Assembly (NCBI GenBank): GCA_031368465.1
Contig: JANMNT010000261.1
Location: forward strand, 1-11,643
Source: UKL13-2 sp031368465
Lineage (GTDB): Bacteria; Pseudomonadota; Gammaproteobacteria; Burkholderiales; Usitatibacteraceae
Length of the DNA: 11,643 bases
Direction: 5' to 3'
The translations under genes were made by a program, and so were the position numbers. The notes under the pieces are model-generated. The model searched no databases, had not been told where the DNA came from, and saw only the letters and a program-made list of their open reading frames with translations. How positions within the stretch are numbered: position 1 is the first letter of the stretch; each line of letters opens with the position of its first letter. This document shows, one piece after another, positions 1-5,982 of the stretch.

Positions 1-470
1 AGTTTCGCCAATTCATCGAGCTGCAACGGCCGGGCAAAGTCGGGTTGTGCACCCAGCATACTTTGATTGATATACGGGCCTTCAAGATGAACACCCAGCA
101 CCCTTGCCGCATTGACTTGACGTGTCCGGCATGCGCCGGCAAGTGCGGCAAATGCAAGGTTGAGATCCGTAGCGGGCGCGGTCATGGTGGTGGCGAGCAT
201 TGCCGTGGTGCCGTGGCTTGCGTGAACGGCTGCAATGGCGGCGACCGCGTCGCCACCCTCCATGACGTCGTGCCCGGCACCGCCATGAACGTGTGTATCA
301 ATAAAACCCGGCAGGATGATTGGACCGCCGGTATCGCGCACAGCGTGTACATCAATAACGTCGCCCTGAATTGCCGCCAACCGACCATTCAGCACCTCGA
401 GCCTCCCCGCGACAAACCCAAGCGGGGTCAGGATATTGCCCTTGATCACCGTGCGACTCACATCACTCAC
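1..470 (-). CDS. nagA: N-acetylglucosamine-6-phosphate deacetylase, N-terminal part (cut by window edge)
   Basis: Cytoplasmic amidohydrolase that removes the acetyl group from GlcNAc-6-phosphate to give glucosamine-6-phosphate in amino-sugar and cell-wall recycling. I translated the minus strand from a GTG at 468-470 and read 156 residues with no stop before the left edge. Family hallmarks are clear: LPGFIDTHVHGG at about residues 53-64 with the His-x-His metal site (H60, H62), a GTTAMLATTMT stretch near 87-97, and GVHLEGPYIN at 126-135 with the metal-binding glutamate E130, followed by LGAQPDFAR. The family is about 380 residues long, so roughly 40% is present. Its start overlaps the end of the upstream gntR by 8 bp, which suggests translational coupling. 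In-frame GTG codons at 459-461 and 450-452 are alternative starts, and no strong ribosome binding site separates them. Family assignment is firm; the exact start is not. Confidence 0.93.
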   Translation of the reverse strand, partial: MSDVSRTVIKGNILTPLGFVAGRLEVLNGRLAAIQGDVIDVHAVRDTGGPIILPGFIDTHVHGGAGHDVMEGGDAVAAIAAVHASHGTTAMLATTMTAPATDLNLAFAALAGACRTRQVNAARVLGVHLEGPYINQSMLGAQPDFARPLQLDELAK

Positions 471-1197
471 GTTTCATCTCGGTGACAAAATCGTAGTAGT
501 CGTTACGGCAATACGAGTGGGTCAATTCGACCGGCTGACCCGATGCAAGAAACCCGAGCCGGGTAATAAACAACAGCGCTGTCCCATCGGCAATCCCCAG
601 ACGTTCGGCAAGCTTGCCGTGGGCATTCAGCGCGCGAATCTGTTGCCGCGCCCGCACGGGAACCTGCCGTATACCTTCGAGATACTTATAAAGTGAATTT
701 TCAATTTCAGCCGGTTTGGCAACAATGCTTGCCGGCAGTACGCTGACTTCATAGGCCATTACCACGTCATCGGCAAGCCGAAGGCGCTCAAGTCGTGCCA
801 CGCGTGCCGATCCGGTAAGGCCCAGACTGATCTGTTCTTCGGTTGTCGCCGGGGTGACTGCACGCTTCAGCCAATGTGACGTGGGATGATAACCACGACG
901 CGATAATTCTTCGGAGAAACTCGACAGACGTGTGAGCGGCTGCTCAAAACGCGGCGCAATATAGTTGCCGGAGCCCTGCCGTCTTACAACCAAACCCTGA
1001 TCGACCAATTGGTCAATCGCCTTGCGCGCGGTCACCCGCGAAACACCAAGCGATTCTGACAACAAACGCTCTGACGGCAGCGCTTCATCTACCTGATATT
1101 GCCCCTCGCGAATAGCATAGGCAAGCTTTCTCGCCAGTTGCATGTACAACGGCGAGCTGTCGCGGGCGTCAAACTTAAACGGTTTAAAACTTGCCAT
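463..1197 (-). CDS. GntR-family (HutC/UTRA) transcriptional regulator, probable amino-sugar regulator
   Basis: DNA-binding regulator of 244 residues. A winged helix-turn-helix fills about residues 15-80, with the typical LPSERLLSESLGVSRVTARKAI helices and the wing QGSGNYI. A UTRA effector-binding domain follows at about 85-238, ending in a YCRNDYYDFVTEM-type strand. UTRA regulators of this kind (NagR/YvoA, DasR, NagQ) sense phosphorylated or free amino sugars. The overlapping nagA directly downstream makes GlcNAc-6-P or GlcN-6-P the likely effector; that part is inference from context. The ATG at 1195-1197 is preferred because it begins just before the usual KFDARDSSPLYMQLARKL lead-in. An in-frame start at 1323 would add 42 residues that do not resemble the family and would run into the repeated intergenic elements. 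No good Shine-Dalgarno sequence precedes the chosen ATG. The protein probably controls its own operon and possibly the divergent binding-protein gene. Confidence 0.9.
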   Translation of the reverse strand: MASFKPFKFDARDSSPLYMQLARKLAYAIREGQYQVDEALPSERLLSESLGVSRVTARKAIDQLVDQGLVVRRQGSGNYIAPRFEQPLTRLSSFSEELSRRGYHPTSHWLKRAVTPATTEEQISLGLTGSARVARLERLRLADDVVMAYEVSVLPASIVAKPAEIENSLYKYLEGIRQVPVRARQQIRALNAHGKLAERLGIADGTALLFITRLGFLASGQPVELTHSYCRNDYYDFVTEMKRE

Positions 1198-1294
1198 GGT
1201 GGCTTGACATTTTGTTTTCCAGGCGGCCTTCGGGAGGGGCGAAATTGGTTGGCATTCGGGCAACCGATCCAAGTTGCGCGCTGCCTTGTTCATC

Positions 1295-1335
1295 ACCAAC
1301 ATCGCGACCAACAATAATACCAATTTAATACCAAC
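1295..1335. promoter_or_regulatory. Four phased ACCAA(C/T) direct repeats in the gntR intergenic region
   Basis: The hexamers ACCAAC, ACCAAC, ACCAAT and ACCAAC start at 1295, 1307, 1319 and 1330, so they repeat every 12, 12 and 11 bp, close to one helical turn. The last two lie inside an exact 9-bp direct repeat, TAATACCAA, at 1315-1323 and 1326-1334. Read on the minus strand, the units are TTGGTATTA, which also resemble extended -10 elements (TGnTATTAN) for gntR. TGGT/ACCA half-sites are typical of HutC-type GntR operators, but those are normally inverted rather than direct. The array may be an operator, a pair of overlapping minus-strand -10 boxes, or both. Confidence 0.4.
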
Positions 1336-1400
1336 TTGCGCGTGAATCGGCTAATATTTCGGTCATCGACGTACCGCGGCTGGCGCAACACGGCGACTAT

Positions 1401-1408
1401 GTCTAGAC
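1401..1408. promoter_or_regulatory. GTCTAGAC palindrome, candidate GntR-family operator core
   Basis: A perfect 8-bp palindrome lies 27 bp before the ATG of the binding-protein gene. The same octamer is the centre of the DasR/YvoA-type consensus TGGTCTAGACCA. The flanks here (AT on the left, TT on the right) do not continue the consensus. A site between promoter and start codon would suit repression of the plus-strand gene by the divergent UTRA regulator. The match is short and chance is possible. Confidence 0.3.
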
Positions 1409-1435
1409 TTGCTCGATTCGACTTTTGGAGGCACC

Positions 1436-3025
1436 ATGACGATTCGCACCCTGTTCGTATATTCGCTTTTGATAACCGCCACTAATCTTTTGACGGCGGC
1501 AGATGCCAAGACGTTTCGCTGGGCATCCAAAGGTGACGCGACCACACAGGACCCGCATGGTCAAGACGAGAGTTTCACCAAGGCGATCAACGCGCTGGTG
1601 TACGAAAGGCTGGTACAGCCGGGCAAAGACATGAAACCAACTGCGTGGCTGGCAACCTCCTGGAAAATCGTCAGCCCGACCACCCGCGTGATGACACTAC
1701 GCAAGGGCGTGAAGTTTCACGACGGCTCAACCATGACGGCTGACGACGTGGTGTTTTCATTCGAACGCGCCGGCAAATCAAAACAGTTCAAGACCTACAC
1801 CACCACCGCTGGTTCCGCGCGAAAAATCGACGACTTTACCGTTGAATTCACCACCGCCGCGCCCAACCCCTCGGCATTGGCGTCGATTGGCGAGGTGCCG
1901 ATCATGAGCAAGAAATGGGCGGAGAAAAACAACGCCGTCAATCCTCAGGACTTCACCACCAAAGAGGTGACGTTTGCCGCGCGCAACGCCATGGGCACCG
2001 GCCCGTTCAGGCTGGTGTCATACGAGCCCGGCGTCAAGATTGCGCACAAGAAAAACCCGGATTGGTGGGGGATCAAGGAAGGTCGTTTCGAGAGCAATAT
2101 TGACACGATCGAGTATCGCCAGATCATCAGCGACGTGACCCGCATGTCGGCGCTCAAGTCCGGCGAAATTGATTTTGTGCCGGACCCGGCGTTGCAGGAT
2201 ATCGCCCGCCTCAAGACGGACAAGGGATTAAAGATTTGGGAGGGTGATGAGGCGCGTGTCATCACCATCGCGTTGGATCAGGCACGTGACGAATTGTTGT
2301 TTGCGGACGTCAAGGGCAAAAATCCGTTCAAGGACCGCCGCGTCCGGCAGGCGATGTATCAGGCCATCGATATCAATGCCATCCGCACGCAGGTGATGCG
2401 CGGCCTATCGACGCCGACCGGCATCGCAACACCGAACCCCAAAGTCGAGGGTATCCCGGCGGCACTTGAAAAGCGGCTTGCCTATGATGTTGCCGCGGCG
2501 GTGCGATTGCTGACGGAGGCAGGCTATCCAAAAGGGTTTGGCTTCACATTGCATTGCCCAAATGACAGGTACGCCAATGACGAAAAGATCTGCGTGGCGC
2601 TGGCGGGCATGTGGGCGCGCATCGGGTTGAATGTGAAGGTTGATGCAATGCCCAAGGCGCAATATTTTGCGCGCACGCCGAAAAAAGAATTTTCCGCCTG
2701 CATGCAGGGTTGGGGCGACATCACCGGCGACGCCATGTTTACGTTGAAGCCGCTGTTTCGCAGCCTCAATGACAAAGGTGCCGGCGAAACCAACTATGGC
2801 AATTTCAAGAATGCCGAGGTCGATGACCTGATAGACCGCGCCGACATGGAAATGGACGGCAAAAAGCGCCAGGAGATGATCAACAAGGTCATCGAAGTGA
2901 TTCAACGCGAGGTATTGGTGATTCCGTTACACCGGCAGGTGATTCCGTGGGTGACACGCGCCAACGTCTCATTAGTACATCGCACCGACAATAAGTTTGC
3001 GCCGTTGTGGATCCGGGTCGATTAA
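1436..3025 (+). CDS. Exported ABC-transporter solute-binding protein, family 5 (peptide/oligosaccharide type)
   Basis: Periplasmic ligand-binding protein of 529 residues for an ABC importer of the OppA/DppA/MppA class. Residues 1-24 form a Sec signal peptide: positive R4, a hydrophobic core, and an A-D-A cleavage site before K25. Family 5 motifs are clear: TLRKGVKFHDGSTMTADDVVFSFERA around residues 88-113, a central MGTGPFRLVSYEPG, and DRRVRQAMYQAID further on. The length matches the family. The ATG at 1436 is chosen because GGAGG (1427-1431) sits 4 bp upstream; the in-frame ATG at 1409 has no such site and would spoil the signal peptide. No permease or ATPase genes follow, so it is an orphan in this window. 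Being divergent from gntR-nagA, it could bind muropeptides or chitooligosaccharides (the Vibrio chitooligosaccharide-binding protein is also family 5), but ordinary di/oligopeptide binding cannot be excluded. Ligand is inference. Confidence 0.9.
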   Translation: MTIRTLFVYSLLITATNLLTAADAKTFRWASKGDATTQDPHGQDESFTKAINALVYERLVQPGKDMKPTAWLATSWKIVSPTTRVMTLRKGVKFHDGSTMTADDVVFSFERAGKSKQFKTYTTTAGSARKIDDFTVEFTTAAPNPSALASIGEVPIMSKKWAEKNNAVNPQDFTTKEVTFAARNAMGTGPFRLVSYEPGVKIAHKKNPDWWGIKEGRFESNIDTIEYRQIISDVTRMSALKSGEIDFVPDPALQDIARLKTDKGLKIWEGDEARVITIALDQARDELLFADVKGKNPFKDRRVRQAMYQAIDINAIRTQVMRGLSTPTGIATPNPKVEGIPAALEKRLAYDVAAAVRLLTEAGYPKGFGFTLHCPNDRYANDEKICVALAGMWARIGLNVKVDAMPKAQYFARTPKKEFSACMQGWGDITGDAMFTLKPLFRSLNDKGAGETNYGNFKNAEVDDLIDRADMEMDGKKRQEMINKVIEVIQREVLVIPLHRQVIPWVTRANVSLVHRTDNKFAPLWIRVD

Positions 3026-3086
3026 GCCGCTAAACAATCACAATCGATCTTTCATTGAGCGTCGATAAACACGGAGAAAGATCACA

Positions 3087-4325
3087 ATGGCAATGACCTA
3101 TTTGTGGGCCGGCTTTTTTGTCGTCGGCTTTCTGGCCGCGCTGGCGCAGTGGCTGTTTTTAGGCGATACCGAAGTCTTCAAGAAAATAGTCGACGGCACA
3201 TTTGACTCGGCGCGTGTCGGCGTCATGGAAATCGCGCTGCCGCTCGCCGGCGTGATGACCCTGTGGCTCGGCATTCTGAATGTTGGTGAAAAGGCCGGCT
3301 TCATTAATGCGATTGCAAAATTGATCGCGCCGTTCTTCTCGCGAATCTTCCCGAGCGTGCCAAAAGATCACCCGGCCACCGGTCACATGGTGATGAATTT
3401 TTCCGCGAACTTTCTCGGGTTGGACAACGCGGCCACACCGTTCGGGCTCAAGGCAATGGACAGCCTGCAAAGTCTCAACTCCAAAAAGGATGAGGCGAGT
3501 GATGCACAAATCATGTTTCTGGTACTGCAAACAGCGGGCTTGACGCTGATCCCGCTGACAGTCATGGCGCAACGCGCCATTCTCGGCGCCAAAGACCCCT
3601 CGGACATTTTCATCCCGACACTGATTGCCACTTATGCCGGCACCTTTGTCGCATTTTTGGCACTGGCCATCAAGCAGCGCATCAATATTCTGGATTCGGT
3701 GATCCTGTCATGGCTGGGTGGCATGACCGCATTTGTCATCGGTATTGTCTGGTACTTCAGTAATTTCCTGACGCGTGACGAAATTCAGACCGTTTCAAAA
3801 GTTGCGAGCAATTTTATTTTGCTCGGAATCATTGTGCTGTTTTTGGTCGGCGGGCTGCGCAAAAAGGTAAACGTCTATGAGGCGTTTATCGAAGGTGCCA
3901 AGGGCGGCATTCAAACCTCGCTGATGATCATTCCATACCTGGTCGGCATGCTGGTTGCGATTAGTGTGTTGCGCAACTCTGGCGTGTTGGGATTCATTGT
4001 CAGCGGCTTCGCCTGGCTGTTCACACAAATGGGTTTCAATACCGATTTCACACCGGGGTTGCCGACCGCGCTGATGAAGTCAGTCAGCGGCAGCGGCGCA
4101 CGGGCGATGATGATCGACGCCATGAAAACCTACGGGGTGGATTCGTTTGTCGGCCGGCTCGTGAGCATTTTGCAAGGTTCATCCGACACCACGCTCTACA
4201 TCATCGCACTCTACTTCGGCTCGGTCGGTATCAGCAAAATCCGCTATGCCCTGTGGTTTGGACTACTTGCCGATCTTGCCGGCGTCATCGCAGCGATCTG
4301 GGTGGCTTACCTGTTTTTTCACTGA
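3087..4325 (+). CDS. Fused spore maturation protein SpmA/SpmB-type inner-membrane protein (nucleoside-recognition domains)
   Basis: Integral membrane protein of 412 residues made of two related halves. The N-terminal half is SpmA-like, with NFSANFLGLDNAATPFGLKAM at about 104-124. The C-terminal half is SpmB-like, with LPTALMKSVSGSGARAMMIDAM at about 325-346 followed by GSSDTTLYIIALYFGSVGI and a conserved KIRYAL. Many hydrophobic segments are visible, among them about 5-25, 50-65, 142-162, 173-195, 203-225, 242-255, 276-295 and 390-411. In Bacillus the two proteins are separate and take part in spore-core dehydration; in non-sporulating Gram-negatives the fused form is common and its substrate is not established. 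GGAGAAAG at 3073-3080 supports the ATG at 3087; a second ATG at 3093 is possible. It follows the binding-protein gene by 61 bp on the same strand with no terminator seen, so co-transcription is plausible. It is not a standard ABC permease and should not be read as that protein's transporter. Confidence 0.9.
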   Translation: MAMTYLWAGFFVVGFLAALAQWLFLGDTEVFKKIVDGTFDSARVGVMEIALPLAGVMTLWLGILNVGEKAGFINAIAKLIAPFFSRIFPSVPKDHPATGHMVMNFSANFLGLDNAATPFGLKAMDSLQSLNSKKDEASDAQIMFLVLQTAGLTLIPLTVMAQRAILGAKDPSDIFIPTLIATYAGTFVAFLALAIKQRINILDSVILSWLGGMTAFVIGIVWYFSNFLTRDEIQTVSKVASNFILLGIIVLFLVGGLRKKVNVYEAFIEGAKGGIQTSLMIIPYLVGMLVAISVLRNSGVLGFIVSGFAWLFTQMGFNTDFTPGLPTALMKSVSGSGARAMMIDAMKTYGVDSFVGRLVSILQGSSDTTLYIIALYFGSVGISKIRYALWFGLLADLAGVIAAIWVAYLFFH

Positions 4326-4351
4326 TTACGCGCACCCTGCCACAACACGGA

Positions 4352-4789
4352 TCAACGCTCGTATTTCACACTCAGCACGATTGACGTTTGGGTACGTTCC
4401 ACACCTTCGTAACGGCCGAGCGTGTCGAGAGACTCGTCGAGCTCCGTCGTGGTGTCCGCCTGAAAGACGACCAACGCGTCGTACTCACCCGACAACGCAT
4501 AGATGCCGCTGACACTGGGCATTTTCCTGAGTTTTGTGTAAAGACCGTCGGCCTTCTTGGCATCGATACGAACCAATGTGTGTGCCGTGACCCGGCTGCG
4601 GGCGAAGTTCGGATCCAGCCGTACCGTGTACCCCTCGATCACACCGCCCTCCTCCAGCCGGCGCAGCCGTTCCTGCACGGTTGCCCGCGCCAATCCCAGT
4701 TGGCGTGCCAGATCGGCCACGCTGGCGCGCGCATTTTGGCGCAGCAGGGCAAGCAGTTTGTTTTCGGCGGCGGTGAGTGATTTAGTCAT
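4352..4789 (-). CDS. Lrp/AsnC-family transcriptional regulator, likely controls the divergent lysine genes
   Basis: Small feast/famine regulator of 145 residues. The N-terminal helix-turn-helix covers about 5-50, with ASVADLARQLGLARATVQERLRRLEE as its core. The C-terminal RAM ligand-binding and oligomerisation domain covers about 65-142, including the typical SGEYDALVVFQ turn at 100-110 that lines the amino-acid pocket. It is divergent from the lysine dehydrogenase/ALDH7 pair, separated by 128 bp, the usual arrangement for an Lrp-type local regulator; lysine or a downstream metabolite is the likely effector (inference). No Shine-Dalgarno sequence precedes the ATG at 4787-4789. Instead, a TATAAA box ends only 8 bp upstream, so the mRNA may be essentially leaderless. 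It converges with the SpmAB gene, leaving a 26-bp gap with no terminator seen. Confidence 0.92.
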   Translation of the reverse strand: MTKSLTAAENKLLALLRQNARASVADLARQLGLARATVQERLRRLEEGGVIEGYTVRLDPNFARSRVTAHTLVRIDAKKADGLYTKLRKMPSVSGIYALSGEYDALVVFQADTTTELDESLDTLGRYEGVERTQTSIVLSVKYER

Positions 4790-4797
4790 TTCGGCAT

Positions 4798-4806
4798 TTT
4801 ATACCA
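4798..4806 (-). promoter_or_regulatory. Extended -10 promoter immediately before the AsnC-family gene
   Basis: On the minus strand TGGTATAAA (4806 to 4798) combines the TGn extension with a TATAAA hexamer. Standard spacing puts transcription start at about 4791, which leaves only about two nucleotides before the ATG at 4789. No good -35 is present (TATTAA at 17 bp), which an extended -10 promoter can tolerate. Confidence 0.5.
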
Positions 4807-4810
4807 TCGT

Positions 4811-4838
4811 TTTGCTTATTTTAATACGAACATTTGCT
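4811..4838. promoter_or_regulatory. Possible AsnC/Lrp binding region between the divergent genes
   Basis: The 128-bp intergenic segment is AT-rich in its left half. TTTGCT occurs at 4811-4816 and again at 4833-4838, exactly 22 bp apart (two helical turns), flanking TTATTTTAATACGAACA. Phased AT-rich sites of this kind are typical of Lrp-family octamers. A tandem ACATCCG repeat lies at 4856-4869, nearer the plus-strand gene. I could not identify a convincing plus-strand -35/-10 pair. Confidence 0.3.
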
Positions 4839-4917
4839 CTTTTTGCAGCTACAAAACATCCGACATCCGCTGTAAATTACGGTCATCTTCATTGTTCGAT
4901 TCAGCAAAGGAAACAAC

Positions 4918-5982
4918 ATGCACGTCGCTCTCATCGGTTCCGGAAAAATTGGCGAAGCAATTGTCGCCCTGTTCAACGCCAATGGCGGCTACAAAATCAC
5001 CGTGGTTGACAAGGATGAACAGCGGCTCGCCCCCATGAAGGCGCTGGGCGCGACCATCCACATCGCAGACGTGGCAAAGGATGATCTGACCGCCGCGCTC
5101 AAAGGGGTGGATGTGATTTTGTCCGCCTGCCCGTTTTATCTGACACCGATCCTCGCCAAACTCGCCTACAACATCAACGCCCATTACTTTGATTTGACGG
5201 AAGACGTCGCCAGCACCCGCATCGTCAAAGAAATCGCACGCGATGCGAATACCGCGTTTGTGCCGCAATGTGGCCTGGCGCCGGGCTTCATTTCGATTGC
5301 CGCCAACGATCTCGCCCAAAAATTCGATTCGTTGCGTGATGTGAATATGCGGGTTGGGGCGTTGCCCATCTACCCGACCAATGCGCTCAAATACAACCTG
5401 ACGTGGAGCACCGACGGACTGATCAACGAATATCTGAATCCTTGCGAGGCCATCATTGACGGCAAAATCCGTGAAACGCCGCCACTCGAAGAACTCGAGC
5501 ATTTTCTGCTTGATGGACTCGACTACGAGGCGTTCAACACATCGGGCGGTCTTGGTACGCTTTGTGAGACGCTCGAAGGCCGTGTGCAAAATCTCAATTA
5601 CAAAACGGTGCGTTACCCCGGTCATTGCGCGATCATGAAGATCTTGCTGAACGATCTGGGCCTGGGTAAACGCCGTGAATTACTCAAGGACGTGTTTGAA
5701 ACCGCCATTCCGATTACATTGCAGGACGTGGTGCTGGTATTTGTCTCGGTCAGCGGTCAGCGTGAAGGCCGGCTTGCGCAGGAGAGTTTCGCAAAAAAAA
5801 TATACGCACGCGAAGTTGGTGGCAAACTCCTGTCTGCCATCCAACTCACCACGGCCGCGGGTATATGCGCCATGGTTGATTTGCTGGCAAAAGGCGAAAT
5901 TGCCAAACAGGGGTTTGTCCGGCAGGAGTCAGTGAGCCTGCCGGCATTCCTGGCCAACCCTTTTGGAAAGTACTACGCATGA
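4918..5982 (+). CDS. Saccharopine dehydrogenase-like enzyme, probable L-lysine 6-dehydrogenase
   Basis: NAD(P)-dependent oxidoreductase of 354 residues, cytoplasmic. The N-terminal Rossmann fold starts at once with IGSGKIG (G7, G9, G12), and D31 at the end of the second strand favours NAD+. CGLAPGF at 118-124 and the C-terminal saccharopine-dehydrogenase domain follow, with NPCEAIIDGK at 174-183, SGGLGTLCETLEG near 209-221 and RYPGH at 232-236. This pattern and length fit lysine 6-dehydrogenase, which deaminates the epsilon-amino group of L-lysine to give allysine, cyclising to piperideine-6-carboxylate. The strongest support is the next gene, an ALDH7 enzyme that oxidises exactly that product; the two genes overlap in ATGA. 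AAAGGA at 4906-4911 precedes the ATG with 6-bp spacing. True saccharopine dehydrogenase is the alternative, but no lysine-ketoglutarate reductase partner is seen here. Family certain, substrate inferred. Confidence 0.85.
   Translation: MHVALIGSGKIGEAIVALFNANGGYKITVVDKDEQRLAPMKALGATIHIADVAKDDLTAALKGVDVILSACPFYLTPILAKLAYNINAHYFDLTEDVASTRIVKEIARDANTAFVPQCGLAPGFISIAANDLAQKFDSLRDVNMRVGALPIYPTNALKYNLTWSTDGLINEYLNPCEAIIDGKIRETPPLEELEHFLLDGLDYEAFNTSGGLGTLCETLEGRVQNLNYKTVRYPGHCAIMKILLNDLGLGKRRELLKDVFETAIPITLQDVVLVFVSVSGQREGRLAQESFAKKIYAREVGGKLLSAIQLTTAAGICAMVDLLAKGEIAKQGFVRQESVSLPAFLANPFGKYYA

Noticed and set aside
45..485. Plus-strand open frame of 146 codons opposite nagA
   Set aside because: It is antisense to a clearly recognisable nagA reading frame, and its translation is Cys/His-rich without any family signature.
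1198..1323. N-terminal extension of the GntR regulator to an in-frame ATG at 1323
   Set aside because: The extra 42 residues do not resemble the family and would overlap the phased repeats; the family lead-in begins right after 1197.
2405..2905. Minus-strand open frame of 166 codons inside the binding-protein gene
   Set aside because: Antisense shadow of a gene with signal peptide and family motifs; no independent support.
3026..3086. Separate promoter or terminator between the binding protein and SpmAB genes
   Set aside because: Only a weak ATCGA/TCGAT inverted repeat is visible; no credible -35/-10 pair or T-run hairpin.
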